64,000 nucleotides of DNA from Corynebacterium parakroppenstedtii. GTDB taxonomy: Bacteria; Actinomycetota; Actinomycetes; Mycobacteriales; Mycobacteriaceae. The notes below the pieces were generated by a model. That model was not told the origin of the DNA. It saw nothing but the letters and a program-made list of their open reading frames with translations, and did no database searches. The stretch lies in NCBI RefSeq assembly GCF_019754935.1, contig NZ_JAGSOA010000003.1, positions 186,001-250,000 of the forward strand. The letters are read 5' to 3'. This document shows, piece after piece, positions 28,806 through 38,360 of the stretch. A program made the translations under genes and the position numbers. How positions within the stretch are numbered: the first letter of the stretch is position 1; each line of letters begins with the position of its first letter.

Positions 28806-29834
28806 GTGATAGATCCCCGGTCAGGCCTCTTTCCCTTAGCGGGTAATGCACAAATGACTGGGGTCTTTCGTTTTGCGGAGGCATACCCGGTGCCGAAAAA
28901 TTGGCTCAGTTACGACCAACAAGTAGAACTGCTCCGCCAGCGTGGCATGCACATCGATGACACTACAGCTGCAGCCGAGTACCTCGCGAAGGTCAATTAT
29001 TACCGCTTCTCCGGATACTTCCGGTACTGGCAGCATGACCCAGCACGGGGTGACAACCAGTTCTTCGAGGGCACTTCATTCGAGACGATTCGTGCACTCT
29101 ATGATGCCGAGCAGGAGCTTGTGAGCGTCTGTAATGAACTGCTGCACCCTCTTGAACTTCTGCTACGTACCAGGTTTGCTTATTCCTATGGTCGCCTTGT
29201 TGGGGTAACCGGAATGTTCGCACGTGGCGTAGGCTTTACCCAATCACCCCACCCGAATGCTGAACGTGTCGAAGAGCACGCGCTTTCCAACCTTGACCGC
29301 AGCAAAGAAGCTTTTGTCGCTCATTACCGTGATGACATCAAACAAGGCCACAACTACAAACCTGAAGCATATGACCGCATGCCGATTTGGGTTGCCGTGG
29401 AAGCATTCTCGTTTGGTAGCCTGTCTCGTCTCATTGAGGCTTCCAGCGCCTCTGGTGTGTTAGATGACATCGCAGATTCGATGAATACTTCGCGCAAATT
29501 ATTGCCTGGCCAAGTCAAGTCGTTCGTGTACTTGCGTAATCGGATAGCTCATTGTGCTCAGCTTTGGAATCACCGGGTGCTCGATGTTCCCGGTCTGCAA
29601 CCGAAAACCACGAGACGAATCAAGCGGGTTTACCGGAAATTCTCGGATCACTCGATTTACAAAGTCCTTGTCGCGCTTGACGACGTAGCTACCCGTTCTG
29701 AGATTTCAACCTCTTGGTTGGCAGACACCATCGAGCCAATATTGAACAAACATCCGTTGCCCGCGAAAGGAATCACCGAACCAGGACGATACGACCAAGG
29801 ACGGCGACCTGACCGACCCGGGGGAGACCAATGA
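28806..29834 (+). CDS. Abi_2 (AbiD/AbiF-like) abortive infection protein
   Basis: A 342-residue cytoplasmic HEPN-fold protein of the Abi_2 family. The signature begins with KNWLSYDQQVELLRQRG (residues 31-47) and YLAKVNYYRFSGYFRYW (59-75), and the HEPN ribonuclease motif R-X4-H is intact at R244-N-R-I-A-H249. Members are thought to act as phage-induced RNases that stop growth. GTG 28806 gives the longest protein; ATG 28854 is also possible and neither has a Shine-Dalgarno. It overlaps the next gene by 4 nt (ATGA) and begins a four-gene run ending in a type III restriction enzyme, so the genes are probably cotranscribed. Confidence 0.88.
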   Translation: MIDPRSGLFPLAGNAQMTGVFRFAEAYPVPKNWLSYDQQVELLRQRGMHIDDTTAAAEYLAKVNYYRFSGYFRYWQHDPARGDNQFFEGTSFETIRALYDAEQELVSVCNELLHPLELLLRTRFAYSYGRLVGVTGMFARGVGFTQSPHPNAERVEEHALSNLDRSKEAFVAHYRDDIKQGHNYKPEAYDRMPIWVAVEAFSFGSLSRLIEASSASGVLDDIADSMNTSRKLLPGQVKSFVYLRNRIAHCAQLWNHRVLDVPGLQPKTTRRIKRVYRKFSDHSIYKVLVALDDVATRSEISTSWLADTIEPILNKHPLPAKGITEPGRYDQGRRPDRPGGDQ

Positions 29835-30055
29835 CAACTAGCCTCGTTTCCCTGCGGAAACTCCTGATCGACCGTGACTTTAACAAAACGCGACTCCAAC
29901 AACAATCCGGTATCAGTGCCGCCACTACGGCAAAACTCAGGAAGGGCAGAAACGTCACCACCAACATGCTGGTCCGGATCTGCGAAATACTTGGCTGCCA
30001 AATTGGCAACATCTGCGAAGTCGTCCCAGTCACGACAAAGAAAGCAATTAACTAG
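29831..30055 (+). CDS. XRE/Cro-type helix-turn-helix regulator
   Basis: A 74-residue DNA-binding protein. The helix-turn-helix spans LQQQSGISAATTAKLRKG (about residues 23-40), followed by LVRICEILGCQIGNIC, the usual C-terminal helices of short Cro/YozG-like regulators. It overlaps the Abi_2 gene by 4 nt and its stop abuts the mod start. It may set expression of the Abi/restriction operon, like a C protein, or act as antitoxin to the Abi_2 gene; both are inference. Confidence 0.88.
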   Translation: MTTSLVSLRKLLIDRDFNKTRLQQQSGISAATTAKLRKGRNVTTNMLVRICEILGCQIGNICEVVPVTTKKAIN

Positions 30056-32056
30056 ATGACGAAACAGCGGCTCCAGCTCACCTGGTACAACAAGGATAAA
30101 GCCCTTATCCCGACCGAGACCGGCAAATACGGCTACACCTGGGTCGATCCCTCCGACCCGCGATACTGCGAAACCCACACTCTCATCTACGACGACTACG
30201 TCCAAGGCATCCAAAGCCCAAAGACCGAAAACTTCGAATACTCCGACCGCGCCAACCTCGAACCCCAAGACGACAACCTACTTATTCTGGGTGAATCAGG
30301 GGACGTCCTCGAAGCCCTCACACGTGTACCAGAGCTGGCCGACAAATACGTCGGCAAGGTGAAGCTGATCTACATCGATCCGCCGTTTAACACAGCGCAG
30401 ACCTTCGCGCATTACGAGGACAACCTGGAGCACTCTATCTGGCTCACCATGATGCGCGACCGGCTGCTACATCTCAAGAAGCTTCTAGCCGACGACGGCT
30501 CCATCTGGGTGCACCTGGACGATATGGAAGTCCACCGCATGCGGTTGTTACTTGATGAGGTGTTCGGCGCCGAGAACTTCGTGACGCAGGTGGTCTGGGA
30601 GAAGTCTTATCCCGCAAGAAATGACTCGAAGGGCATTCCTGCAGTAACTGACTTTATCTTGGTTTATGGAAATGAAGGTTTTAAGCCAAATAAGCTAGCC
30701 CGCACACCACAAATGAACGCGCCGTATAGCAATCCAGATGGTGATCCACGAGGCGACTGGCGCAACGACAACATTTCTGCACCAGGGGCTGCTACGCACC
30801 TGGGAATGGTCTACGGGATTCAGCACCCCATAACGGGCGAGATGATGTATCCGCCGACAGATTGTCACTGGCGCTATGGCCGCGACAAAATGCGTGAAGT
30901 GTTCTCCGGTTGGGGAGACTACATTGACGGTCCAATCACAGGTGATGAAACCAAACGACAGCAGGAGATTGTTGGAACCAAGGTTTCGGTAAGTGGTCAA
31001 GTACCGCCGTTGATCGTTAGAGATTTCGGCGAAACGAGCATCGAGTATGCGTGGAAACGATACCACGCTGGAAACTGGCCTGCTTACTATCTCACCCGAG
31101 GAGGGTTTGGCGGTTTTGGCCGAAAGACCTGGCTTGCAGACATGAACGGGCGCATCGCCACATCTCTTTTTTCTCAGAACGAGGTTGGACATACTGATGG
31201 AGCCAAAAAGGAGGTTCAGGCGCTTTTCCCGAAGCAAAATGCTTTTTCTACCCCCAAACCGGAACGCCTGCTGGAGCGTATCATCCATATCGGGTCGAAC
31301 CCTGGTGACATTGTCTTGGATGTCTTCGCGGGAAGTGGCACGACGGCAGCGGTAGCGCAGAAGATGGGGCGTCGGTGGGTGACGTGTGAGCTACTTGAGT
31401 CTACGTTCACTACCTTCACGCGACCTCGCTTAGAAAAAGTTATTAAAGATCAAGATCCTGGCGGTATTACCCGGACCAAGGGCGAGCGCGTTGCGGCGGA
31501 TAACGTTGAGCTCCCAGATGGCGTAACACCAGAGGATGCAGCGAAATTCAACTCGGTACTCAACAAGCTGATTGCTGATGACCCGGATGCCAAAAAGTCC
31601 GCTCTTGTAAGGCAGCTGAAGACCGCGTCGAGGACAAAGCGCGCGAAAGAGGTAGTCAATTGGAGAGGCGGTGGCGAGTTCCAGGTCGCATACTTGTCCT
31701 CGTGCTTTGACTACGACCCAGAGCTGGACCGCGTCATTCTCACCCCGGAGGCTACCGGCGATGTGTTAGTGGAGTCGGTGGCGGCGAACCTTGGGTTCCA
31801 CCTGCTCCACGCTGATGATGATTATGTCTTTGACGGTCGTCGCGGCAACTCTTTACTGAAAGTTGTCGAAGGTGTCGCGACCGTGGAGCATGTCAATTGG
31901 CTAGTGTCCCAAGTTCAGGAAAGCGAGACGATCGTGCTAGCAGCAACTACCGTCATGGACGGTGTTCGCGAGCATCTACGCCGGGCCTGTAAGGGATCGC
32001 GGGTGGTTGCTATCCCGGATGATATTTTCCGCTATTCCGAAGGTGGTGACCGGTAA
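30056..32056 (+). CDS. mod: Type III restriction-modification methyltransferase (Mod)
   Basis: A 666-residue N6-adenine methyltransferase of the beta class that also gives DNA specificity to the type III complex. Catalytic motif IV DPPFNT is at residue 108, just after KLIYI, and the SAM-binding motif I DVFAGSGTTAAVAQ is near residue 421, the circular order of beta-class enzymes. The central part (about 180-400) is the presumed target-recognition domain, and a long C-terminal part contacts Res. ATG 30056 directly follows the HTH stop codon. The stop overlaps the res start (TAATG). No simple repeats for phase variation are seen. Confidence 0.93.
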   Translation: MTKQRLQLTWYNKDKALIPTETGKYGYTWVDPSDPRYCETHTLIYDDYVQGIQSPKTENFEYSDRANLEPQDDNLLILGESGDVLEALTRVPELADKYVGKVKLIYIDPPFNTAQTFAHYEDNLEHSIWLTMMRDRLLHLKKLLADDGSIWVHLDDMEVHRMRLLLDEVFGAENFVTQVVWEKSYPARNDSKGIPAVTDFILVYGNEGFKPNKLARTPQMNAPYSNPDGDPRGDWRNDNISAPGAATHLGMVYGIQHPITGEMMYPPTDCHWRYGRDKMREVFSGWGDYIDGPITGDETKRQQEIVGTKVSVSGQVPPLIVRDFGETSIEYAWKRYHAGNWPAYYLTRGGFGGFGRKTWLADMNGRIATSLFSQNEVGHTDGAKKEVQALFPKQNAFSTPKPERLLERIIHIGSNPGDIVLDVFAGSGTTAAVAQKMGRRWVTCELLESTFTTFTRPRLEKVIKDQDPGGITRTKGERVAADNVELPDGVTPEDAAKFNSVLNKLIADDPDAKKSALVRQLKTASRTKRAKEVVNWRGGGEFQVAYLSSCFDYDPELDRVILTPEATGDVLVESVAANLGFHLLHADDDYVFDGRRGNSLLKVVEGVATVEHVNWLVSQVQESETIVLAATTVMDGVREHLRRACKGSRVVAIPDDIFRYSEGGDR

Positions 32057-34632
32057 TGGTTCAACGTCTTAACATCAGCTTCGACTCCGACTTACTCGAA
32101 GCCATCAGCGCCGACTTTGATCTGCGTGCCGCGAACAAGGAAGCCCTCCGACAGCTCATTTTCACCCTAGATGGTGACTATGACCCCGAAGTTCAACAGG
32201 TGCTGAACCTGGCCACTGGTGTGGGTAAGACCTACCTAATGGCCGCTTTCGCGGAGTACCTGCGTCGCCAGGGTGTGGGCAACGTCATGATCGTAACCCC
32301 TGGCAAGATCGTCCAGGCTAAGACAGTGCAAAACTTCACCCCGGGTGCACCGAAGTTCATTACTGGCTCCCCGGTCCCACCCGAGGTCGTCACGCCACAA
32401 GACTATTCAGCCTGGATCAACCGCACCAACGGGGCGGCCATACTGTCGTACGGGCGCGAGGTGCCAATGTTGGCGTTCATCTTTAACATCCATCAGCTGA
32501 TCGCCCCGAAGGATACCGAAGGAGATACTCACGGCGGCACGCAGGAGGCGATGCGTCGAAAGCCACGTCGCTTCAACGAGCACGCCGGGGTGCTTTTCGA
32601 CTACTTGAAAGACCTAGATGACCTGGTGGTGATTGCTGACGAGTCTCATCTCTACGGAACTACCGCGAAGGCCTTTAATGCGGCGTTGCGTGAGTTGGAG
32701 CCAGCGGCATCGATTGGGCTGACGGCCTCGGTGGATAAGAAGAAGGACCATGTCATCTTCGAGTACCCGCTCTACCAGGCGATCAAGGATCAGTACGTCA
32801 AAGCCCCAGTGCTGGCTTTCCGCAAAGACGGCTACGGCACTGATCAGGCCTCCGAAGAGCAGCAACTGCGTGATGCGCTCCAGCTTCGTGGGATTAAGCA
32901 GGCCTTCTATAATTCCTATGCTGCAAGCAACAACCGAAACCGCATCAATGCCGTAGTGTTCATCGTCTGTTCCGACGTGGAGCATGCAACCCAAGTTGCT
33001 GACCTGCTGCGTACCCCGGAGTTTTTCGGACGAGATTCGGCGGTATTACAGGTGGACACCCGGCACGACGATGACGCCACTCAACAGCGTCTGAACCGTC
33101 TGGACCAGACAGATTCACCGGTGCTGGCGGTTGTGAGCGTTAACAAACTCAAAGAAGGATGGGATGTGAAGAACGTCGCGGTGGTCGTCACACTGCGAGC
33201 GATGGCTTCTGAGGTGCTCACGCAACAGACGATGGGGCGTGGATTGCGCCTACCGTTTGGGCGCTACACCGGGGTGAATCAGATCGACCAGCTCGACATT
33301 GTTGCCCACCAGTCCTTCAGAGAACTCTTGGCAGCCGAGAATGTCCTCCAGCAGTTCGGCCTTGACGAGGCAGTCAAAGAGACTGATAAAGATGAAATCG
33401 AAAAGGCTATTCGTAAAGCGGCTGAAGGCCAAGAAAACACAGATGTCGACGTTCACACACCAGGTGGTATCTCATCCCTCCAGCCGCTAACTGATCCAGG
33501 TGAACAGCCAGGAGAATTTGACGCGCCAACAAGCGGCCACGGAGAGTCGATCCCGGATTCTGCTGAACAGACTCCCGGTGTAGGCGTCCGCCTCTTCGAC
33601 GGCAGCACTGTAGACGGCAACACTGACTGGGAGGTCGTTTCGATAGACCGTAATCCGACCTTCGCCGATGTCTCCTATCACTTCCCGGTCACCACGATTA
33701 CGACACAGCAGCCTCCGATCGATCTATCTGAGATTACGAATGAGCAGATCGAACAAGCAGCTCGGAGAGTGACTTCTGCTGGCGATGTGATGTACCGCAA
33801 GGAGATCGTCGCGGCTGTTGGGAAAGGGATACAGGCAGCTGACGCTGAGAGCGCTGAAATCGATTCCATCCCGATCCCCGACGATGATGCCCATCAGGCG
33901 CTGACCAAACTCATCATGAACATGAATCTGGTGCCAAAGACTGAGCCGACGGCTCGCTATATCGACATTTACATAGTGCCGGAGTTCATGAAGCATGTTC
34001 CCTTTGAGGACTGGACAGTGAAATCCCTAGCCTCAGCCCAGTCGCTGTTACAGCAGCTCGTCCACGCCTATGTGGTGGACGCATTGCGCGCTACCCGCGA
34101 GGTGCCGACCATTCATCCAAAGAAACTGCCTGGCGACGGTTACAGCCTGCCACCGGGCCAGGAGATCCACGACCAAATCGACTCACGAGCCGAGTTCGTG
34201 CGTGGGCGGGTCTACAACGGCTGGTTTAAGTCCCTCTATGAGGCAGAACATTTCGATTCCTACAGTGGTGAGTACCAGTTAGCGAAACTGCTCAACACCT
34301 CACCACATATCGAATGGTGGCACCGCCTGCATCCGCAGGACAACGCGTTCATCTACTTCAACTCAAAAGACCGCTACTTCCCAGACTTCGTTGCCAAGGA
34401 CACTAACGGGGTGTACTGGATCATCGAAGGCAAGAGCGAAAAAGGCAGAGATGATGCCAAGGTCCAAGCTAAGCGGCAGGCTGCCGAGTCACTGGTGCGC
34501 AGGATGATCGCCGACGAGACCTACGCAGGCCAGCGTTGGGGGTACCTGATTGCCTACGAGAAGGACATCGAAAGATCTGAATCGTGGTCGGATCTCAAGG
34601 CGCTGGCACAACCGGTTCCCAACGCCCTGTGA
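32056..34632 (+). CDS. res: Type III restriction endonuclease (Res)
   Basis: An 858-residue ATP-dependent translocating restriction subunit. The helicase core shows Walker A LATGVGKTYLM (residues 52-62), motif Ia (MIVTPGKIVQAK), the DEAD-type motif II VIADESHLYG near 192-201, motif III LTASVD and motif VI TMGRGLRLPFGRY near 392. A PD-(D/E)xK nuclease lies near the C-terminus: FPDFVAKD followed by WIIEGKSEKG at about 776-798. All parts look intact. It is last in the Abi_2-HTH-mod-res run; decayed genes follow. Confidence 0.93.
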   Translation: MVQRLNISFDSDLLEAISADFDLRAANKEALRQLIFTLDGDYDPEVQQVLNLATGVGKTYLMAAFAEYLRRQGVGNVMIVTPGKIVQAKTVQNFTPGAPKFITGSPVPPEVVTPQDYSAWINRTNGAAILSYGREVPMLAFIFNIHQLIAPKDTEGDTHGGTQEAMRRKPRRFNEHAGVLFDYLKDLDDLVVIADESHLYGTTAKAFNAALRELEPAASIGLTASVDKKKDHVIFEYPLYQAIKDQYVKAPVLAFRKDGYGTDQASEEQQLRDALQLRGIKQAFYNSYAASNNRNRINAVVFIVCSDVEHATQVADLLRTPEFFGRDSAVLQVDTRHDDDATQQRLNRLDQTDSPVLAVVSVNKLKEGWDVKNVAVVVTLRAMASEVLTQQTMGRGLRLPFGRYTGVNQIDQLDIVAHQSFRELLAAENVLQQFGLDEAVKETDKDEIEKAIRKAAEGQENTDVDVHTPGGISSLQPLTDPGEQPGEFDAPTSGHGESIPDSAEQTPGVGVRLFDGSTVDGNTDWEVVSIDRNPTFADVSYHFPVTTITTQQPPIDLSEITNEQIEQAARRVTSAGDVMYRKEIVAAVGKGIQAADAESAEIDSIPIPDDDAHQALTKLIMNMNLVPKTEPTARYIDIYIVPEFMKHVPFEDWTVKSLASAQSLLQQLVHAYVVDALRATREVPTIHPKKLPGDGYSLPPGQEIHDQIDSRAEFVRGRVYNGWFKSLYEAEHFDSYSGEYQLAKLLNTSPHIEWWHRLHPQDNAFIYFNSKDRYFPDFVAKDTNGVYWIIEGKSEKGRDDAKVQAKRQAAESLVRRMIADETYAGQRWGYLIAYEKDIERSESWSDLKALAQPVPNAL

Positions 34633-34696
34633 GTTTTGGCGTGCGTGAAGTTCCGCCGTCCAGCACAACGGCAAATCAAGAATCACCACATCAGCG

Positions 34697-35320
34697 ATGA
34701 TGAAGACGAAACCGAGGCGGTGGTCATTGAGCATGCAGCCGCCCCTCGACAATGCCGAGGAAGTCTGGCAGGAACAGCATGAGATCACTATATGGGCGCA
34801 AGAGCGTGCACTTTGCTCTATTTGCGGTCTCAGCAGTGACGTGGGCATCATCGAGCAACAACTTCTCGCACTGAACTCCACCTTCAAAGCAAAGAAGGCT
34901 GATGATTTCAATGAGGAGACCGACAAAGGCGTCTTTAAGATCGAGGTCTTCAAGGGACCCTCTATAGCCCTAATCAAACAAATCGTCGACACACAATGAG
35001 GAGATCTCAAGGTCACAATTTCTCCAAGACGTCACATTTGCCAAGGCTGCCGCCGGAGGAATGGACCAGGGGCCACCAACAACGTGCTGGTTCCGGGGAT
35101 CATCCGTGAATACTACCCGGATCTCAACGAAGAGGTTCGTCAGCAAGTAGCGGTAGATTCTGTGATTAAGCCCTGTGAAGCTCGAGGAGTAGGTGATGAT
35201 CGTTTTATCCGCATGACGAACAAGTTTGTAGACATTGAGGAAATCAATATCAATCTCATTGGTTCCATCAATTCGTTCCAAAAAGCGATTGAGATCATGA
35301 GCAAAACGTGGGCACCATGA
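34697..35320 (+). pseudogene. Unrecognised broken coding remnants after res
   Basis: Two short same-strand frames, 34697-34999 (about 100 codons, with WQEQHEITIWAQERALCSIC and FKIEVFKGPSIALIKQIVD) and 35084-35320 (78 codons, IIREYYPDLNEEVRQQVAVD), have protein-like composition but no start signals and no match I can name. They read like pieces of one degenerate gene. The 34633-34696 stretch before them holds nothing clear. Confidence 0.35.
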
Positions 35321-35392
35321 TGCTACGAACCATCCAAGATTCGATCGCCGCCTCCAAAGTGGAAGTAAACCGAAGCTGGGGCATTGCTGATA

Positions 35393-36491
35393 ATGCAGAA
35401 GATAAAGGCCGTTGCGGCAATCCATAAGCGCAAACCCGATGCACACCCCAATGATCCGCACGAGAGGAAGCTCGGTGACGACTTGCTACGGCTGTAGGCA
35501 AAACGGTAGATAAAGGCCGCGAAGCCTCGCCGGATGTTTTCAACACTGCAGAGTGCAAACTCGAGGTCTGCCTTGTTAGCATTCGTGCGGACGAACAGAA
35601 ACGAGCAGTTCTTTCTAAGCTCAATGATATCGATCTGTTAGATATCCCCGAGGTACCCAACTCGATGGCTGGCCTCTTCGAGGATCCCGAGCTGGATGAT
35701 GACACCCTCGCCATTACTCTTTCCGACGGCGCGGATGAGGTTGACCTTTATGGTGTCGGGGCTCTTCCAAAGCTAACGCGGAAGAGCCCCGAATCGATGG
35801 TTTGGCGCAAAAAGACAAGGATTTCGATCAGATCAGCGACCTTTTTGCGCAAAAGAACGAAGAATTGCGAAATGGTGCAGCTACGCTCGTAAACTCTCCG
35901 CGTGAGGCATCCATCACCGACGATAGGTTCTACCTACTCAAAGGCGCGCCCGTTTGCATCGCCGAAGTTTATGATCCAGAACCTGATGCTCCATTGGACT
36001 TCAAGGGCAAGCCCGACACTCGTCTACGAGTCATCTGCGAAAATGGGACGGAGAACACGGCGTACGCGAAATCATTCGCGATCCGTCTGTACGCTGAGCA
36101 TGGAAGGCACTAGCCCGGACGACACCCACCGACACCTCAGAAATTCACGGCGGGGAGATCACCTCCGGGGATATGTATGTTCTGTGCTCGGTGAGTGATG
36201 ATCCAAGCATTACGCAAATCGAGGACCTCTGCAAGATCGGTTTCACCACAGGCACCGTGGAAGGTCACATTCGCGGGACGAAAAAACCCGCTACCTAATC
36301 TATTCGTGCCGATCGAATTAGCCGCAACCTACGCGCTGTATAACGTCAAAGCCGCAGCCGTCGAAACTGCAATCCACAAGTCGTTCTCCCGCGCTCGCTT
36401 GGAAAGCACTGTCCAGCGTCCCAATGGTGAAAGCAGTCCAGCCCAGGCTACTCTTGTCACCGAATGGTTCGTGGCTCCTCCACTTAATTAA
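35393..36491 (+). pseudogene. Broken GIY-YIG (T5orf172-like) nuclease gene
   Basis: Pieces in several frames follow the order of the GIY-YIG/T5orf172 proteins often found beside restriction systems. An N-terminal piece at 35393-35497 (KAVAAIHKRKPDAHPNDPHE) is stopped by TAG; then KTVDKGREASPDVFNTAE and LLDIPEVPNSMAGLF near 35500-35670; then FDQISDLFAQKNEELRNG and FYLLKGAPVCIAEVYD (35802-36113); then SGDMYVLCSVSDDPS and LCKIGFTTGTVE (about 36160-36260), the GIY-YIG-like strand region; then ATYALYNVKAAAVETAIH and VTEWFVAPPL near 36320-36491. Multiple frameshifts make it non-functional. Confidence 0.65.
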
Positions 36492-36662
36492 TGAGGTTAT
36501 CGAAGACCATTTAGCTTAAAAGTGTTACGGAACCGTCGAAAAATAATATTTTATCCACTTATAAATATACGGAGGTTCTAGTCCAAAAATAGAACAGTCT
36601 CAACCTATGAGTCCTACTACTCTCCAAATGCTCATTAAGATTGGATCTATTCCTTAACTCGA

Positions 36663-37328
36663 CTATTCGCCAGAATTACCGAGATTTTGGAGGCTGGATT
36701 CAGGAGTCCAGCTCCACCTTTCACCCACAGAGTCTTCAAACTCGATAGAACAAACACAATAATCGCTCGATGTGACTATAGGCGTATAGTCTTCCAAATT
36801 ACTGATAGCTCTCGGAAAGTCCCAACTATCACGGCGTTTTTCCCACCGTTGGCTCTTCACAAAAAACTGGCCGGGAGGTAAAAATTGAATGTTTAGAGGA
36901 TCTTTTTGACCAATCTTCGTCCTCGCCTTAATCTCCACGTCACACACGACGCCGGCACTACTGCCATCGTTTAAGACGATGAGGCCCCAGTTACCCTCAT
37001 TGTCCATAGCCCACCACGATATTACGGACCGAGCCATACGCCGAGCCTCATTAATTTTTTCCCGTTCGTGGCGTTCCTGCTCAATCTCACTTTGCTTCTG
37101 GGAATTCTTTTTCATCCACTCGTTATACTTTTCTCGTCGCTGAGCATGCTCGTGTTCAAATTCCTGTTGTTTTTCTTGCTGCTGACGTAACGCTTCACTA
37201 TTTTCCTTAGAAGCCTTCTCAGCATCTTTGGATTGCTTCATTGCATACAAGCTAATACCTAGTCCGACGACAGAAGCCATCGCACCGAGGAAATCCGAAA
37301 TAGTTCCCCAACCATCAAAAAGTGTCAT
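36663..37328 (-). CDS. Membrane-anchored coiled-coil protein of unknown function
   Basis: A 221-residue protein: one N-terminal hydrophobic helix (ISDFLGAMASVVGLGISLYA, residues 10-29), then a strongly charged Gln/Glu/Lys/Arg coiled coil (about 30-95: SEALRQQQEKQQEFEHEHAQ), then a globular beta-rich C-terminal domain (SVISWWAMDNEGNWGLIVLN). AAAGGA lies about 8 nt before the ATG. I do not recognise the family; similar small anchored proteins with this layout occur in defence islands of many bacteria. It is the last gene of the accessory region and is divergent from the AKR gene. Confidence 0.7.
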   Translation of the reverse strand: MTLFDGWGTISDFLGAMASVVGLGISLYAMKQSKDAEKASKENSEALRQQQEKQQEFEHEHAQRREKYNEWMKKNSQKQSEIEQERHEREKINEARRMARSVISWWAMDNEGNWGLIVLNDGSSAGVVCDVEIKARTKIGQKDPLNIQFLPPGQFFVKSQRWEKRRDSWDFPRAISNLEDYTPIVTSSDYCVCSIEFEDSVGERWSWTPESSLQNLGNSGE

Positions 37329-37435
37329 ACAATATGTCCTTTCAAAATAGTTACATGCTCATCTCCCCTACTGAACACACTACTGGGACAACTCTACGAA
37401 TACTTAAGCCCCAAAAAGTTGCCTTCCGGCTCGAT

Positions 37436-37466
37436 TTGCTTGGGAGTCACTCCCACGTTGTTGAAT
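37436..37466 (+). promoter_or_regulatory. MerR-type promoter of the AKR-merR operon
   Basis: A -35 TTGCTT (37436-37441) and a -10 TTGAAT (37461-37466) are separated by 19 bp, the overlong spacer of MerR-activated promoters. A 15-bp dyad TGGGAGTCACTCCCA (37441-37455) lies in the spacer and resembles the CTTGGAGT-N2-ACTCCAAG operators of NmlR/AdhR-type regulators. The MerR gene 0.9 kb downstream is the obvious regulator. Confidence 0.65.
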
Positions 37467-37497
37467 TGGACGTAGTCAACCTCATAAGGAGTGCATC

Positions 37498-38352
37498 ATG
37501 CTGAAACCACTGACCATGTCCGACGGCCACACGATCCCCGCCCAGGGATTCGGTGTGTATCAGATTCCCGCTGACCAGACGGCCGACGCAGTCGCCCACG
37601 CCATCGAGGCCGGTTACCGCCACATCGATACCGCCCAGGCCTACTTCAACGAGGAAGCCGTCGGCGAAGGAATCCTCCGTAGCGGCATTGATCGCGATCA
37701 GTTGTTCCTCACCACCAAGGCGTGGCTGGATAGTTACAACGAGGAAGCCACCTACACCGGCGTCAAGACCTCACTGGAGAAGCTCGGTACGGATTACGTT
37801 GACCTCATGCTGCTCCACCAGCCCTTTAACGATGTGTACGGAGCCTGGAGGGCATTCGAGCGCGCCCAGAAAGAGGGCCTGATTCGCTCGATCGGGGTAT
37901 CGAACTTCACGCCGGCGCGCGTGCACGACTTGGGGTCTTTCAGCTCCGCCTACCCCGTCGTGAACCAGATTGAGATCAACCCATTCAACCAGCAAACCGA
38001 GCGCGTTGCTCAGCTACAAAAACTCGGCGTAACCGTCGAGGCCTGGGCTCCCTTCGGCGAAGGCCGTAATGGGCTTTTTGATAACTCCGTGATCACCGAG
38101 ATCGGGAAGCAATACGATAAGTCGGTCGCCCAGGTGGTACTGCGGTGGCTCTACCAGCGCGATATCGTCGGGTTGGCAAAGTCCGTTCACGCCGAACGTA
38201 TCCAGCAGAATATCGACATCGAGGATTTCAGCTTGACCGATGAGGATATGGCCGCCATCGCCAAGCTTGATACTGGGTCCTCGCTGTTCTTCGACCACGA
38301 AGCAGTAGAGACCGTCGATTTCTTCACAGACCTCATCAACCAGCGGCGATAG
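37498..38352 (+). CDS. Aldo/keto reductase
   Basis: A 284-residue NADPH-dependent (alpha/beta)8 oxidoreductase, cytoplasmic. The AKR tetrad is present: Asp in GYRHIDTAQAYFNEEAVG and Tyr in the same motif (about residues 44 and 49), Lys in TTKAW near 74 and His in LLHQP near 105. SIGVSNFTPARV and the C-terminal cofactor segment (GLAKSVHAERIQQNI) are also typical. Shine-Dalgarno AAGGAG is 8 nt before ATG 37498. It is followed 9 bp later by a MerR regulator and preceded by a MerR-type promoter, suggesting a role against reactive carbonyls or a similar inducer; that is inference. Confidence 0.93.
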   Translation: MLKPLTMSDGHTIPAQGFGVYQIPADQTADAVAHAIEAGYRHIDTAQAYFNEEAVGEGILRSGIDRDQLFLTTKAWLDSYNEEATYTGVKTSLEKLGTDYVDLMLLHQPFNDVYGAWRAFERAQKEGLIRSIGVSNFTPARVHDLGSFSSAYPVVNQIEINPFNQQTERVAQLQKLGVTVEAWAPFGEGRNGLFDNSVITEIGKQYDKSVAQVVLRWLYQRDIVGLAKSVHAERIQQNIDIEDFSLTDEDMAAIAKLDTGSSLFFDHEAVETVDFFTDLINQRR

Positions 38353-38360
38353 AGCACCCC

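Noticed and set aside
26112..37330. Integrase, tRNA or attachment sites for the island
   Set aside because: None could be found on either strand, and no long direct repeat flanks the island; only the iteron-like cluster marks its left edge.
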